Counted from the first letter of the stretch, positions 47,295 through 58,446 are shown. The stretch: DNA of 64,000 nt from Antarctobacter heliothermus (GCF_002237555.1 NZ_CP022540.1:620001-684000), one strand, 5' to 3'. A program made the numbers and translations. The notes: generated by a model not told the origin, from the letters alone.

Positions 47295-48035
47295 ATGTTC
47301 CCGATCCACTGCCTGATCCTGCTGGCGCTGCTGGCCCTGCCCGGCCTGGCCGCTGCGCAATCGGCCTCGCTGTTTCCCCATGGCGACAGCGCCGCCCGTG
47401 CGCCCCTGATTCCGGCCCGCGCAACCGCCCTGTCCGGGCACGCCCGCGCGGCCAGCCTGTTTGTCGGCAAGGGTACAGAGGGGCTTTTTGCCCCCCTGCC
47501 CGACCGCAGCAGCCCGCCGCCCCCTGTTCGGGCCGCCACCGGCCCCCTATCGGGCAGCGGTTCCGCCGCCCAGTTGCGCAGCCTGATCGCAGAGGCGGAA
47601 TCCGGCGCCGACAGCTATGATGCGGTGATCCACGGCGCGCGGGTCAAACCGCCCAGGCGCCCCACTGATTTGACCGTGCAACAGGTCTATGACTGGATCG
47701 ACGCCACGCCGGGACAGCCCCACGCCATTGGACGTTATCAATTCATCCCCGACACTCTGCGGCGGTTGGTGGACAAGGTCGGGGTTCATCCCGGCGTGCG
47801 CTTTGACGCCAGACTTCAGGACCGGCTGGCGGATGAACTGCTGGCAGAGGCCGGGATGCTGGCCTTTCAGCGCGGTGAAATCACCCGGCGCAGCTTTATG
47901 TACCGACTGGCCAAGATCTGGGCCGGACTGCCACTGCCCTCTGGCGAGTCCTATTATGAGGGCTACGCCGGCAACAAGGCGACGATGACATGGGCCCGCT
48001 TTGACAGCGCGATGGCGCAGATCTTTCCGGGCTAG
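47295..48035 (+). CDS. Secreted lysozyme-like (GH104-type) protein
   Basis: 246 residues with a signal peptide (PIHCLILLALLALPGLAAAQS) and a Pro/Ala-rich linker to about residue 88. The C-terminal domain LIAEAESGADSYDAVI... LTVQQVYDWIDA... AIGRYQFIPDTLRRLVDKVG... GYAGNKATMTWARF has the AEAESG glutamate and GRYQF segment of phage-type muramidases. It probably cuts peptidoglycan in the periplasm. AGGAGGAAC precedes the start. Confidence 0.65.
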   Translation: MFPIHCLILLALLALPGLAAAQSASLFPHGDSAARAPLIPARATALSGHARAASLFVGKGTEGLFAPLPDRSSPPPPVRAATGPLSGSGSAAQLRSLIAEAESGADSYDAVIHGARVKPPRRPTDLTVQQVYDWIDATPGQPHAIGRYQFIPDTLRRLVDKVGVHPGVRFDARLQDRLADELLAEAGMLAFQRGEITRRSFMYRLAKIWAGLPLPSGESYYEGYAGNKATMTWARFDSAMAQIFPG

Positions 48036-48191
48036 GGCAAGGTCCGCGTGTCGCACGTTCCGACGCCCCCCACTCACCCCGGATAACGATCCCGTCGATA
48101 CCCGTTACCTGCAATTGAACCCGAAAGGATCATGCCCCTCTTAAGGGGGCATCAGTCGATGCTTGTCTGAACACCATCGAACGGAACCCTT

Positions 48192-48662
48192 ATGACCACC
48201 ACACAGACCAGCACCCTCAAACATCTGGCCATCGCCGGTATCACCGGAGAGCTTGCTTTCGAGGCCTATGCCTGGGCACTCTCCCCTGCCCTGTTCGGCC
48301 CCTCGCTCCAACCGGCAAACCTTGTCGTCGGGCTGACCAAAGCCGCGACAGGTCTGACCCTGCCCTATGGGGCCGCCTTTGCCATTCACGCTCTGATCGG
48401 GTCGCTGGGATTTGCCGCCATGGTTTGGCTGGTGCGCCGCGTCGGCGGGCTGGGCCATGTGGTCGCTGGCGCCCTTGCCGGGTTGACCCTGTGGTTTGTG
48501 GCACAAGGGCTGCTGGCCCCGCTGATGGGCCGCAGCTTTATGATGGGTTTTGGCGCCTATACCCAATCCTCGTTCATCGGCCACGTCGGCATGACCCTGA
48601 TCATCGGGCTGGTCTGGAAGTGGCTGGACACGCGCCATCCCACCGCCGCGCATCCCGCCTGA
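48192..48662 (+). CDS. Small integral membrane protein of unknown function
   Basis: 156 residues with about four membrane segments (about 10-32, 58-82, 90-110, 128-145) and short loops. No catalytic or family motif is recognised. The terminator just downstream serves it on the plus strand. It is the last gene of the rplP-rpmC island. The ribosome binding site is weak. Confidence 0.7.
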   Translation: MTTTQTSTLKHLAIAGITGELAFEAYAWALSPALFGPSLQPANLVVGLTKAATGLTLPYGAAFAIHALIGSLGFAAMVWLVRRVGGLGHVVAGALAGLTLWFVAQGLLAPLMGRSFMMGFGAYTQSSFIGHVGMTLIIGLVWKWLDTRHPTAAHPA

Positions 48663-48680
48663 CGACGGTAGGACAACGAA

Positions 48681-48712
48681 AAACCCCCGGCGCATCGCTG
48701 CACCGGGGGTTT
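48681..48712. terminator. Bidirectional terminator after rplP
   Basis: 14-bp stem with one mismatch (48681-48694 / 48699-48712), loop TCGC, A run on one side and TTTCTTTCTTT on the other. It would stop the rplB-rplP mRNA (minus) and the membrane-protein mRNA (plus). Confidence 0.85.
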
Positions 48713-48748
48713 CTTTCTTTCAAACAGCGGGGTCACCCCCGCCGTCGC

Positions 48749-49162
48749 TTACCAGTCTTCGCGAACGACGACGCGGGTCTTGATCGGCAGCTTCATCGCG
48801 GCCAGACGCAGCGCCTCGCGGGCGACGTCCTCACCGACACCGTCGATCTCGAACATCACGCGGCCGGGCTTGACCTTGCAGGTCCAGCGATCGACCGAAC
48901 CCTTACCTTTACCCATACGAACTTCGATGGGCTTGGCAGTCACGGGAGTGTCCGGGAAGATACGGATCCAAACGCGGCCCTGACGCTTCATGTGACGCGT
49001 CATGGCACGACGTGCGGCTTCGATCTGACGCGCGGTCACGCGCTCGGGCTCCAGGGCTTTCAGGCCATAGGTGCCGAAGTTCAGATCGGATCCGCCCTTG
49101 GCCAGACCTTTGATCCGGCCCTTCTGTACCTTGCGGAATTTAGTACGCTTTGGCTGAAGCAT
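48749..49162 (-). CDS. rplP: 50S ribosomal protein L16
   Basis: 137 residues: [19 protein letters not shown], the [28 protein letters not shown] core and [24 protein letters not shown]16 organises the tRNA-binding region of the large subunit. It starts 2 nt after rpsC and ends its segment at a strong terminator. Confidence 0.98.
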   Translation of the reverse strand: MLQPKRTKFRKVQKGRIKGLAKGGSDLNFGTYGLKALEPERVTARQIEAARRAMTRHMKRQGRVWIRIFPDTPVTAKPIEVRMGKGKGSVDRWTCKVKPGRVMFEIDGVGEDVAREALRLAAMKLPIKTRVVVREDW

Positions 49163-49164
49163 GG

Positions 49165-49899
49165 TTACCTCCGATCATCCCGGCGGCCGCCACCAGCACC
49201 GCGAGGGGCCGGACCGTCCTGGAGTTCCTGGTTCTTGCGCTCACGCGCCTGCGGATCATGTTCCATGATCTCGCCTTTGAAGATCCAGACCTTGATACCG
49301 ATGATGCCGTAGGCGGTGGTCGCCTCAACGTTGGCATAATCGATGTCGGCGCGCAGCGTGTGCAGCGGCACGCGGCCTTCGCGGTACCATTCGGTCCGTG
49401 CGATTTCCGCGCCGCCCAGACGACCAGCAACGTTCACCCGGATACCCAGGGCGCCCATACGCATGGCGTTCTGAACCGCACGCTTCATCGCGCGGCGGAA
49501 GGACACACGACGCTCCAGCTGTTGAGCGATCGACTCGCCAACCAGCTGTGCGTCAAGCTCGGGCTTGCGAACCTCGACGATGTTGAGGTGCAGTTCCGAG
49601 TCGGTCATCGATGCCAGCTTCTTGCGAAGCACCTCGATGTCCGCGCCCTTCTTGCCGATGATCACGCCCGGACGTGCAGTGTGCACCGTGACGCGGCACT
49701 TCTTGTGCGGACGTTCGATGATCACACGGCTGATTCCGGCCTGCTTCGGCGGGTCACGATACTCTTTGAAGATGAAGTCGCGGATCTTCAGATCCTCGAG
49801 CAACAGATCCCCATAGTCTTTGGTGTCGGCGTACCAGCGGCTGTCCCAGGTGCGGTTGACCTGCAGACGCATACCGATCGGGTTTGTTTTATTACCCAT
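49165..49899 (-). CDS. rpsC: 30S ribosomal protein S3
   Basis: 244 residues: [36 protein letters not shown], a KH domain with [17 protein letters not shown], and C-terminal [28 protein letters not shown] region. S3 lines the mRNA entry tunnel. Its ATG overlaps the rplV stop by one base (TAATG). Confidence 0.98.
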   Translation of the reverse strand: MGNKTNPIGMRLQVNRTWDSRWYADTKDYGDLLLEDLKIRDFIFKEYRDPPKQAGISRVIIERPHKKCRVTVHTARPGVIIGKKGADIEVLRKKLASMTDSELHLNIVEVRKPELDAQLVGESIAQQLERRVSFRRAMKRAVQNAMRMGALGIRVNVAGRLGGAEIARTEWYREGRVPLHTLRADIDYANVEATTAYGIIGIKVWIFKGEIMEHDPQARERKNQELQDGPAPRGAGGGRRDDRR

Positions 49900-50279
49900 T
49901 AGGCTTGCTCCTCAACCTGGCGCACCTTGATGGTGAGCTCCGAGAACGGCTTGTTGATCCGGCCGAAACGACCACGCGCCCGGGGGCGGCCCCGCTTCAT
50001 GACCAGGTTCTTGCCCACATAGGCCTCGGCGACGACCAGTTCGTCGACGTCCAGACCGTGGTTGTTCTCGGCGTTGGCGATGGCCGATTGCAGGCATTTC
50101 TTCACGTCACCGGCGATCCGCTTTTTCGAGAAGGTCAGGTCCGTCAGGGCCTTGTCCACCTTCTTGCCACGGATCAATTGCGCGACGAGGTTCAGCTTTT
50201 GCGGCGAGGTACGCAGCATGCGCAGCTTTGCCATCGCTTCGTTGTCCGCCACGCGGCGGGGATTCTTATCCTTGCCCAT
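49899..50279 (-). CDS. rplV: 50S ribosomal protein L22
   Basis: 126 residues: [74 protein letters not shown]; the beta-hairpin that reaches into the exit tunnel is present. It follows rpsS by 3 nt. Confidence 0.98.
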   Translation of the reverse strand: MGKDKNPRRVADNEAMAKLRMLRTSPQKLNLVAQLIRGKKVDKALTDLTFSKKRIAGDVKKCLQSAIANAENNHGLDVDELVVAEAYVGKNLVMKRGRPRARGRFGRINKPFSELTIKVRQVEEQA

Positions 50280-50282
50280 GGC

Positions 50283-50561
50283 TTACTTCCTCTTCGCTTT
50301 TTTGTCGGCGGCGTGACCGTAATAGGTACGGGTCGGTGCGTATTCGCCAAACTTCTGACCAATCATGTCTTCCGACACGTTGACCGGGATGTGCTTGTGG
50401 CCGTTGTAGACACCAAACGTCAGACCCACGAATTGGGGCAGGATCGTCGAGCGGCGCGACCAGATCTTGATAACTTCGTTCTTGCCCGACTCGCGCGACT
50501 TCTCTGCCTTTTTCAAGACATAGGAATCGACGAACGGACCTTTCCAGACGGAACGCGACAT
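50283..50561 (-). CDS. rpsS: 30S ribosomal protein S19
   Basis: 92 residues: [71 protein letters not shown]19 lies in the small-subunit head next to S13. It is 3 nt after rplB. Confidence 0.98.
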   Translation of the reverse strand: MSRSVWKGPFVDSYVLKKAEKSRESGKNEVIKIWSRRSTILPQFVGLTFGVYNGHKHIPVNVSEDMIGQKFGEYAPTRTYYGHAADKKAKRK

Positions 50562-50564
50562 ATA

Positions 50565-51407
50565 TTACCGCCCCTTCTTCTTGGCGTGACGCGAGCGGAT
50601 GATCAGCTTCTGCGACGCCTTGTTGGTGTTGCGGGTGCGCTTGCCCTTGGTCGGCTTGCCCCACGGTGTCACCGGATGGCGACCCCCAGAGGTACGGCCT
50701 TCACCACCACCGTGCGGGTGGTCGATCGGGTTCATGACGACACCGCGAACGGAGGGGCGCTTGCCCATGTGGCGAACACGGCCGGCTTTGCCGAGGTTCT
50801 GGTTGCTGTTGTCGGGGTTCGACACGGCACCCACGGTTGCCAGACATTCCTGACGCACAAGGCGCAGTTCGCCCGACGACAGGCGGATCTGGGCATAGCC
50901 ACCGTCACGGCCGACGAACTGGGCATAGGTGCCAGCGGCGCGTGCGATCTGACCGCCCTTGCCGGGCTTCAGCTCGATGTTGTGAACGATGGTACCGATC
51001 GGCATACCCGAGAACGGCATACAGTTGCCGGGCTTGATGTCTGCCTTCTTGGAAGAGACGATCTTGTCGCCAATGCCAAGGCGCTGGGGCGCAAGGATAT
51101 AGGCCTGCTCGCCGTCGTCATACTGGACGAGTGCGATAAAGGCGGTACGGTTGGGGTCGTATTCGATGCGAACCACGATGCCGTTGACATCGAATTTGTT
51201 CCGCTTGAAGTCGACGATCCGGTAGAGGCGTTTCGCCCCGCCACCGCGGCGGCGTGCCGTGATACGTCCGGTGTTGTTCCGGCCGCCCTTTTTCGTCAGA
51301 CCCTCGGTGAGGGCCTTGACGGGACGTCCTTTGTACAGCTCCGAACGGTCGATCAGCACCAGCCCGCGCTGGCCCGGCGTCGTAGGTTTGTACGACTTGA
51401 GTGCCAT
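50565..51407 (-). CDS. rplB: 50S ribosomal protein L2
   Basis: 280 residues: [29 protein letters not shown], the [15 protein letters not shown] region, and the conserved C-terminal [35 protein letters not shown] near the peptidyl transferase centre. It is normally after rplW, but here is separated from it by 1.4 kb and starts a new segment with its own promoter. Confidence 0.98.
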   Translation of the reverse strand: MALKSYKPTTPGQRGLVLIDRSELYKGRPVKALTEGLTKKGGRNNTGRITARRRGGGAKRLYRIVDFKRNKFDVNGIVVRIEYDPNRTAFIALVQYDDGEQAYILAPQRLGIGDKIVSSKKADIKPGNCMPFSGMPIGTIVHNIELKPGKGGQIARAAGTYAQFVGRDGGYAQIRLSSGELRLVRQECLATVGAVSNPDNSNQNLGKAGRVRHMGKRPSVRGVVMNPIDHPHGGGEGRTSGGRHPVTPWGKPTKGKRTRNTNKASQKLIIRSRHAKKKGR

Positions 51408-51431
51408 GCTTTCTGTCTTCCGTTAGCTAGC

Positions 51432-51474
51432 AGCCCCGTTGCCGGGGCTTATGTAGGGCGGGGTTTGGCCCGCC
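51432..51474. repeat. Two REP-like palindromes ahead of rplB
   Basis: AGCCCCG / CGGGGCT at 51432-51449 and GGCGGG / CCCGCC at 51457-51474, the latter preceded by GTAG as in other cluster copies. Confidence 0.65.
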
Positions 51475-51481
51475 ACTGGTA

Positions 51482-51550
51482 AGGCCCCTCGACAGATGTC
51501 CGCAGGTGCCCGGTGGTATAGGCCCCTCGACCGAAGTCCGCAGGTGCCCG
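51482..51550. repeat. Tandem 31-bp direct repeat in the rplB leader
   Basis: Two copies (51482-51512 and 51520-51550, period 38 nt) share AGGCCCCTCGAC and GTCCGCAGGTGCCCG exactly and differ at two bases between. Both lie between the candidate promoter and the rplB start. Confidence 0.8.
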
Positions 51551-51577
51551 AATCTGTGTCTCCGCAGACAATAGCAA

Positions 51578-51599
51578 AGCCCCGGACGAATCCGGGGCT
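51578..51599 (-). terminator. Hairpin downstream of the UDG-like gene and at the rplB transcript start
   Basis: 9-bp stem AGCCCCGGA / TCCGGGGCT with loop CGAA; TTGCTATTG follows on the minus strand. It is a fair terminator for the UDG-like gene but lies only a few bases past the predicted rplB start point. Confidence 0.6.
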
Positions 51600-51613
51600 G
51601 CTGCGGATGGTGT

Positions 51614-51642
51614 CTGTTAGGGGAGGATGGGGGTGGGGTCAA
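51614..51642 (-). promoter_or_regulatory. Promoter of the rplB-rplP segment
   Basis: TTGACC (51642-51637), 17 nt, TAACAG (51619-51614). Located just past the UDG-like stop codon, giving a leader of about 200 nt that contains the hairpin, tandem repeat and REP-like palindromes. Confidence 0.6.
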
Positions 51643-51701
51643 GTCTCGTCTGTCCGGCCTATTTCCATGCGCACCAGTTTCCAGAACACGCCTCACTAAA
51701 A

Positions 51702-52433
51702 CTAAGTTGGCAAAGCCATCCTGATCTTGGACAGGGTTGCTGTACCAATTTCATTATAGGCACCAGTTGAAGTTCCGTAGAAGTCCCGCAAAAAGTTTCC
51801 GCGAGCGTTGGGATGGGGCAAATTCAAGGGATCGGAGTCCAATTTCACTGGCTTCAATCCCGCTTCTGCGGCGCGTCCGAAGGTACAGACTAGATCAGGC
51901 GCAAGAGCTTCCATTTCCAATGCAAATACGCGGCCCTCCATTCTCTGAGTCGCCTTTGTTTTCTTTTCGCTTCCCTGAGCGAAAAACAATTTCCACGCGT
52001 CCGTTAAGTAGACGCCATAGCCATCCGAACACAGCCCCTCGACGCACGGCCAGACCTTCCGGGCGATGCCCTTGTTCCTGCTTCGGCGGCTGGAAAAACC
52101 CCAAGGTGTTGCAATAGAGAACTCCAGCGCGTCCGCCTTCGGTACTCGCTTGGGATCTTGAAAGACCAAGGCAACAACGCGCTGGTTCCATTTGGGTGGT
52201 GTGAACAACAACGGAAGATCAAAGCCCCAGCACACCTCAGGAAGCGCGGAGGCCTGTTCAAATCGACAGACTGACTCGTCAATTCTTTCCCACCCATCCT
52301 CGGCGGATGGATCATCACAGGCTGAAATCGCGCCGAACTTCTGGCCTTGTTGAAATAGGTAGTCCAAGTCAAAAAGCTCATGGTGCGAGGCCTCTATCAC
52401 ATCGAACCAAAGCTGTTCAGAATTCAAACGCAA
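51702..52433 (-). CDS. Uracil-DNA-glycosylase-superfamily-like protein
   Basis: 243 residues from the TTG at 52433, which has AGGAG 7 nt ahead; the frame runs to 52484 but without a ribosome binding site. The order VVALVFQDPKR, then TPWGFSSRRSRNKG, YGVYLTDAWKLFF, LAPDLVCTFGRAAEAGL and LPHPNARGN parallels the UDG superfamily motifs (QDP-type water-activating motif, Asn/strand, HPS-type loop as HPN). The family is not certain. Base composition is visibly lower in GC than the flanking ribosomal genes, suggesting acquisition. Confidence 0.5.
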   Translation of the reverse strand: MRLNSEQLWFDVIEASHHELFDLDYLFQQGQKFGAISACDDPSAEDGWERIDESVCRFEQASALPEVCWGFDLPLLFTPPKWNQRVVALVFQDPKRVPKADALEFSIATPWGFSSRRSRNKGIARKVWPCVEGLCSDGYGVYLTDAWKLFFAQGSEKKTKATQRMEGRVFALEMEALAPDLVCTFGRAAEAGLKPVKLDSDPLNLPHPNARGNFLRDFYGTSTGAYNEIGTATLSKIRMALPT

Positions 52434-52646
52434 ACTTGTACTCCTAAAAATCCTTAACACATGCAGCAAAGCTATTGCGGACAAGATGTGGCTGCAAGCC
52501 TCCTCAGGGGATCGGCATATTTTCAGCGCTTTGGGCCAATGTCAGATTGAAAAACCTCGCAGGCGTCGGAGCAAACTGGCCAAACCACTGGGGCGTGTGC
52601 TGCACCCCAAATCAGCCTTAAGTATGAACCGTTCGTAAAAACACCT
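52434..52646. other. Lower-GC stretch upstream of the UDG-like gene
   Basis: No gene seen. Short stop-rich frames and AT-rich patches (for example CTCCTAAAAATCC). It probably holds the promoter of the UDG-like gene, but no convincing hexamer pair was found. Confidence 0.4.
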
Positions 52647-52695
52647 CTGTAACCCATTGATCTGTAACACCCCGCACCCTGTCCACGCGTGGACA
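52647..52695. repeat. Composite element, copy A (15-nt block + 18 nt + palindrome)
   Basis: CTGTAACCCATTGAT at 52647-52661, 18 nt, then the perfect 16-bp palindrome TGTCCACGCGTGGACA at 52680-52695. It lies 15 nt past the rplW terminator. A second copy with identical spacing is at 60729-60777. Confidence 0.8.
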
Positions 52696-52710
52696 AGCGC
52701 AAAACCGAAA

Positions 52711-52736
52711 AGGCCCCCGCATCGCTGCGAGGGCCT
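52711..52736 (-). terminator. Terminator after rplW
   Basis: 11-bp stem with one mismatch (52711-52721 / 52726-52736) and loop TCGC; TTTTCGGTTTT follows on the minus strand. It would end the rpsJ-rplW mRNA. Confidence 0.78.
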
Positions 52737-52752
52737 CTCCTAATTTCCGTAG

Positions 52753-52770
52753 GCCGGGCTTAAGCCCGGC
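52753..52770. repeat. REP-like palindrome between rplW and its terminator
   Basis: Perfect 18-bp palindrome GCCGGGCTTAAGCCCGGC, flanked by GTAG and TTAC. Confidence 0.7.
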
Positions 52771-52781
52771 TTACCGCTCCA

Positions 52782-53078
52782 TTACAGACCGGTATTCACG
52801 TCGATCGTGTTGCCCTCTTCGAGGGTCACATAGGCCTTCTTGACGTCCTTGCGGCGACCCATGGTGCCCCGGAAACGCTTTTGCTTGCCTTTGGTGATGG
52901 TGGTGTTGACCGCCTTCACCTTGACACCAAACAGCGCCTCAACGGCCTCTTTGATCTGCGGCTTGGCCGCGTCGATCGCCACTTCGAAAACCACTGCGCC
53001 ATTCTCGGACGCCATTGTGGTTTTTTCGGTGATGATCGGCTTGCGGATCACGTCGTAGTGTTCTGCCTTCGCGCTCAT
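52782..53078 (-). CDS. rplW: 50S ribosomal protein L23
   Basis: 98 residues: [76 protein letters not shown]23 docks SRP and trigger factor at the tunnel exit. Its start overlaps the rplD stop. It ends its segment. Confidence 0.98.
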   Translation of the reverse strand: MSAKAEHYDVIRKPIITEKTTMASENGAVVFEVAIDAAKPQIKEAVEALFGVKVKAVNTTITKGKQKRFRGTMGRRKDVKKAYVTLEEGNTIDVNTGL

Positions 53079-53692
53079 TTCAACCGAGCCTCCAGTGCTT
53101 CGACACCCGCCTTGGTCAGCACGAGCGTGTCGCGCTTGAGGATGTCATAGACGTTTGCGCCCTGGCTGGGCAGCACATCGAGACCCTCGATGTTCGCCGC
53201 CGCACGGACGAAGTTTTCGCTCAGCTCCGCACCGTCGATGATCAGCGCGCGCTTCCAGCCCAGGTTTGCAACCTGCTTGGCCAGAGTGTTCGCCTTGCCA
53301 TCGCAATCCGCCGCCTCGATCACCACCAGCGAACCGTCCTTGAACTTGGACGACAGCGCGTGCAGCAGACCCAGTTTACGGACCTTCTTGGGCAGTTCAT
53401 GGGCGTGCGACCGCGGGGTCGGGCCCTTATAGATGCCACCCTTGCGGAAGATCGGCGCCTTGCGGGACCCGTGGCGTGCGCCGCCGGTGCCCTTCTGGCG
53501 ATAGATCTTCTTGGTCGAGTACGACACTTCCGAGCGGGTCTTGACCTTGTGCGTACCGGCTTGCGCCTTGTTACGCTGCCAGCGGACGACGCGGTGGAGA
53601 ATGTCGGCGCGCGGCTCCAGCCCGAACAGGGCCTCGTCCAGCTCGACTTCGCCAGCGGAGCCGCCGTCGAGTTTGATCACGTCGAGTTTCAT
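53075..53692 (-). CDS. rplD: 50S ribosomal protein L4
   Basis: 205 residues: [71 protein letters not shown], which is the extended loop that lines the exit tunnel. In enterobacteria L4 also represses the S10 operon. It overlaps rplC and rplW by 4 nt each. Confidence 0.98.
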   Translation of the reverse strand: MKLDVIKLDGGSAGEVELDEALFGLEPRADILHRVVRWQRNKAQAGTHKVKTRSEVSYSTKKIYRQKGTGGARHGSRKAPIFRKGGIYKGPTPRSHAHELPKKVRKLGLLHALSSKFKDGSLVVIEAADCDGKANTLAKQVANLGWKRALIIDGAELSENFVRAAANIEGLDVLPSQGANVYDILKRDTLVLTKAGVEALEARLK

Positions 53693-54531
53693 TCCTCGCC
53701 TTCCTTCTTCTCGGCCTCGATCGAAGCTTCAGCCTCTTTCAAAGAAGCCTCCTGCTGGGCGGCCTCCTCGGCAAGGCGTGCCTCTTCGGCGGCCTTGGCT
53801 TCGGCTTCGGCCTGACGGGCGGCTTCTTCGGCGGCTTTCATGGCTTCCCGCTTGGCGCTCATCAGAGCGGCAGGCAGAATGACATTCTCGGGCGCGGGTT
53901 TCTTCACCGCGTCCTTGACGGTCACCCATGATCCTTTGGGGCCGGGAACGGCGCCTTTGATCATGATGATGCCACGGTCGCTGTCGGTACGAACCACTTG
54001 CAGGTTCTGCGTGGTGACACGCACGGACCCCATGTGACCGGCCATCTTCTTGCCCTTGAACACCTTGCCGGGGTTCTGACACTGACCGGTCGAACCATGC
54101 GAACGGTGGCTGACAGAAACACCGTGCGTGGCACGCAGACCGCCAAAGTTGTGGCGCTTCATACCGCCGGCAAAACCTTTACCGATGGTGATACCAGACA
54201 CGTCCACGAACTGACCTTCGAAGTAATGGTCGGCGATGATTTCCTCGCCCACTTCGATCAGGTTCTCGGGCGCAACGCGGAATTCCACGACCTTGCGCTT
54301 GGGCTCAACCTTGGCAACGGCAAAGTGGCCGCGCATGGCTTGGCTCACGCGCTTTACTTTTGCGGTACCGGCGCCCAACTGGACGGCGGTGTAGCCGTGC
54401 TGGTCATTTGTGCGCTGCGCGACAACCTGAAGGTTGTCGAGCTGCAGCACGGTGACGGGAATCTGCTTGCCGTCGTCCATAAACAGACGCGTCATGCCGA
54501 TTTTCTTTGCGATCACTCCAGAGCGCATCAT
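53689..54531 (-). CDS. rplC: 50S ribosomal protein L3 with long charged C-terminal tail
   Basis: 280 residues from the ATG at 54531 ([17 protein letters not shown]), with AAGGAGG 8 nt ahead; the frame continues upstream without similarity. The core ([50 protein letters not shown]) is standard L3. After about residue 220 there is a ~60-residue low-complexity tail of Ala, Glu and Lys absent from many L3 proteins. Confidence 0.97.
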   Translation of the reverse strand: MMRSGVIAKKIGMTRLFMDDGKQIPVTVLQLDNLQVVAQRTNDQHGYTAVQLGAGTAKVKRVSQAMRGHFAVAKVEPKRKVVEFRVAPENLIEVGEEIIADHYFEGQFVDVSGITIGKGFAGGMKRHNFGGLRATHGVSVSHRSHGSTGQCQNPGKVFKGKKMAGHMGSVRVTTQNLQVVRTDSDRGIIMIKGAVPGPKGSWVTVKDAVKKPAPENVILPAALMSAKREAMKAAEEAARQAEAEAKAAEEARLAEEAAQQEASLKEAEASIEAEKKEGEE

Positions 54532-54544
54532 ATCCGAGCCCTCC

Positions 54545-54850
54545 TTAGACCTTGATCTCGACATCCACGCCAGCGGCGAGGTCGAGCTTCATCAGGGCAT
54601 CCACAGTCTGCGGAGTCGGGTCAACAATGTCGAGCAGGCGCTTGTGCGTCCGGATCTCGAACTGGTCGCGCGACTTCTTGTTGACGTGCGGTCCACGCAG
54701 AACGGTGAACTTTTCAATCTTGTTCGGCAGCGGGATCGGGCCGCGGACCGTTGCACCGGTGCGCTTGGCGGTGTTGACGATTTCCTGCGTGCTTGCATCA
54801 AGTACGCGGTAATCGAACGCCTTCAGCCGGATACGGATATTCTGGCTCAT
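54545..54850 (-). CDS. rpsJ: 30S ribosomal protein S10
   Basis: 101 residues: [76 protein letters not shown]10 lies in the 30S head and also joins NusB in antitermination. It opens the S10-type segment, 170 nt after tuf. Confidence 0.98.
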   Translation of the reverse strand: MSQNIRIRLKAFDYRVLDASTQEIVNTAKRTGATVRGPIPLPNKIEKFTVLRGPHVNKKSRDQFEIRTHKRLLDIVDPTPQTVDALMKLDLAAGVDVEIKV

Positions 54851-54929
54851 TGGGTCAGCCTATCTTGGCGTTGGGGTTGAGAGGAGGAGAACAGACCACC
54901 TGCCCGCCTCGTCGAACCCGGAAAGTGTA

Positions 54930-54948
54930 GGGCGGGAAGACCCCGCCC
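54930..54948. repeat. REP-like palindrome between tuf and rpsJ
   Basis: GGGCGGG / CCCGCCC with a 5-nt loop, preceded by GTGTA, matching the GTAG-GGCGGG type. Confidence 0.7.
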
Positions 54949-55020
54949 TTCAGTCTGGGTGCCTGGGCACCCCGAAATTTACGCTGACGGTGTCACCCCA
55001 AGGGGCAACACCTCAGGCGA

Positions 55021-56196
<1,176 letters not shown>

Positions 56197-56222
56197 AGGT
56201 AGGCTCCTTCTTCGTTTCGGAT

Positions 56223-56241
56223 GGTGGGGGGACACCCCACC
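56223..56241. repeat. REP-like palindrome between fusA and tuf
   Basis: GGTGGG / CCCACC arms followed by CTAC; a diverged member of the GGCGGG type. Confidence 0.55.
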
Positions 56242-56302
56242 CTACGGTGGTGGGTAGGGCGGATTTATCCGGCAGGTTTCCCCGCCGACACCGCCACCCG
56301 GC

Positions 56303-58420
56303 TTATGCGTATTTCGATTGGATCTCGTCCGAGATGTTCTGCGGAACCGGATCGTAGTGGTCGAACTGCATCGAGAAGTTCGCGCGGCCCGAAGACATGG
56401 AGCGCAGCGTGTTGATGTAGCCGAACATGTTGGCCAGCGGAACAAAGGCATCGATGGCAACGGCGTTACCACGAGGCTCTTGACCCGACACCTGACCGCG
56501 ACGCGAGGTCAGGTCGCCGATGATACCACCAGTGTATTCTTCTGGTGTGATCACTTCGACCTTCATCATCGGCTCCAGCAGCTTGGCACCCGCTTTGCGC
56601 ATACCTTCACGCATGCACATACGCGCAGCGATCTCGAACGCCAGAACGCTGGAGTCCACGTCGTGGAACTTACCGTCGATGAGCGAGACCTTGAAGTCGA
56701 TGACGGGGAAGCCAGCCAAGGGGCCGCTGTCCATAACCGATTTCACGCCCTTTTCCACACCGGGGATGTATTCCTTGGGAATGGAACCGCCCACGATCTT
56801 GGATTCGAACGAATAGCCTTCGCCCGGCTCTGTCGGAGAGATGATCATCTTCACTTCGGCGAACTGACCCGAACCACCCGACTGTTTCTTGTGGGTGTAG
56901 GTATGTTCGACCTCGTGACCGATGGTCTCACGATAGGCCACCTGCGGCGCACCGATGTTGGCCTCGACCTTGAATTCCCGCTTGAGACGGTCAACCAGGA
57001 TGTCCAGGTGAAGTTCGCCCATGCCCTTCATGATGGTCTGTCCGGATTCGATATCCGTTTCGACGCGGAAGGACGGGTCTTCGGCTGCCAGACGGGCCAG
57101 ACCCGCCGACATTTTTTCCTGGTCGCCCTTGGTCTTGGGCTCGACCGCGATCTCGATGACCGGATCGGGGAAGGTCATGGTTTCCAGAACCACCGGCTCT
57201 TTGGCGTCACACAGGGTGTCACCAGTGGTGGTGTCTTTCAGACCCGCCAGCGCGATGATGTCGCCAGCAAACGCCTCTTCGATCTCTTCGCGGTTGTTGG
57301 AGTGCATCATCATCATACGACCGATGCGCTCTTTCTTACCCTTGGTCGAGTTCAGGATCGAATCGCCCTTGTTCATCTTGCCGGAATAGATCCGGGTGAA
57401 CGTCAGCGAGCCGACAAAGGGGTCGTTCATGATCTTGAACGCCAGACCCGCGAACGGCATGTTGTCATCCGCGCGGCGCGGGATATTGCGCTCTTCGGTC
57501 TCATCGTCCGGCGAGAAGCCCATGTAGTCGACCACGTCCAGCGGGCTGGGCAGGTAGTCGATCACAGCGTTGAGCAGCGACTGAACGCCTTTGTTCTTGA
57601 AGGCAGAGCCACCCAGAACCGGAACGAAGTGCATCGCCAGCGTACCCTTGCGCAGCAGCTTGCGCAGCGTCGGGACGTCGGGCTCTTCACCTTCGAGATA
57701 GGCTTCCATCGCGTCGTCGTCTTCTTCGACGGCCGCCTCGATCATCTTGCCACGCCACTCGTCGGCCATGTCTTTCAGGCTGTCGCGGATCGGAGCTTTG
57801 ATCCAGGACGCGCCCAGATCTTCACCCTGCCACAGCCACTCTTCCATGGTCACGAGGTCCAGCAGACCTTCAAGCTCGGTCTCTGCACCGATCGGAATAC
57901 CGACGGGAACGGCGCGCGCGCCGGTGCGGTCTTCGATCATGTGAACGCAGTTGAAGAAGTCGGCGCCGATCTTGTCCATCTTGTTGACGAACACGATCCG
58001 CGGAACCTTGTAGCGGTCAGCCTGACGCCACACGGTTTCGGTCTGCGGCTCAACGCCTGCGTTGGCGTCCAGAACGGCCACGGCACCGTCGAGAACCGCC
58101 AGCGAACGCTCGACTTCGATGGTAAAGTCGACGTGTCCGGGGGTGTCGATGATGTTCAGGCGGTGCTTGGGGGTGTCAGCAGTTGCGCCATCTTCCGTGC
58201 GTTCCCAGAATGTGGTCGTCGCAGCCGAAGTGATGGTGATCCCGCGTTCCTGTTCCTGCTCCATCCAGTCCATGGTCGCAGCACCGTCGTGCACTTCGCC
58301 GATGTTGTGCGACTTGCCGGTGTAGAACAGAATCCGCTCGGAGCAGGTGGTCTTGCCTGCGTCGATGTGCGCCATGATACCGAAGTTCCGGTACCGTTCG
58401 AGAGGGTAGTCGCGTGCCAT
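56303..58420 (-). CDS. fusA: Translation elongation factor G
   Basis: 705 residues: [35 protein letters not shown], then [31 protein letters not shown], and domains III-V ending [19 protein letters not shown] drives translocation and ribosome recycling. It starts 26 nt after rpsG. Confidence 0.98.
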   Translation of the reverse strand: MARDYPLERYRNFGIMAHIDAGKTTCSERILFYTGKSHNIGEVHDGAATMDWMEQEQERGITITSAATTTFWERTEDGATADTPKHRLNIIDTPGHVDFTIEVERSLAVLDGAVAVLDANAGVEPQTETVWRQADRYKVPRIVFVNKMDKIGADFFNCVHMIEDRTGARAVPVGIPIGAETELEGLLDLVTMEEWLWQGEDLGASWIKAPIRDSLKDMADEWRGKMIEAAVEEDDDAMEAYLEGEEPDVPTLRKLLRKGTLAMHFVPVLGGSAFKNKGVQSLLNAVIDYLPSPLDVVDYMGFSPDDETEERNIPRRADDNMPFAGLAFKIMNDPFVGSLTFTRIYSGKMNKGDSILNSTKGKKERIGRMMMMHSNNREEIEEAFAGDIIALAGLKDTTTGDTLCDAKEPVVLETMTFPDPVIEIAVEPKTKGDQEKMSAGLARLAAEDPSFRVETDIESGQTIMKGMGELHLDILVDRLKREFKVEANIGAPQVAYRETIGHEVEHTYTHKKQSGGSGQFAEVKMIISPTEPGEGYSFESKIVGGSIPKEYIPGVEKGVKSVMDSGPLAGFPVIDFKVSLIDGKFHDVDSSVLAFEIAARMCMREGMRKAGAKLLEPMMKVEVITPEEYTGGIIGDLTSRRGQVSGQEPRGNAVAIDAFVPLANMFGYINTLRSMSSGRANFSMQFDHYDPVPQNISDEIQSKYA

Positions 58421-58446
58421 GGGGGCTTGTCCTCAGAAGAAGTGGT

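Noticed and set aside
49884..51482. 532-codon open frame on the plus strand
   Set aside because: Antisense to rplV, rpsS and rplB at once, so not a gene.
52680..52695. parS centromere site
   Set aside because: It has the size and symmetry of parS, but the sequence TGTCCACGCGTGGACA differs from the conserved TGTTTCACGTGAAACA in both arms.
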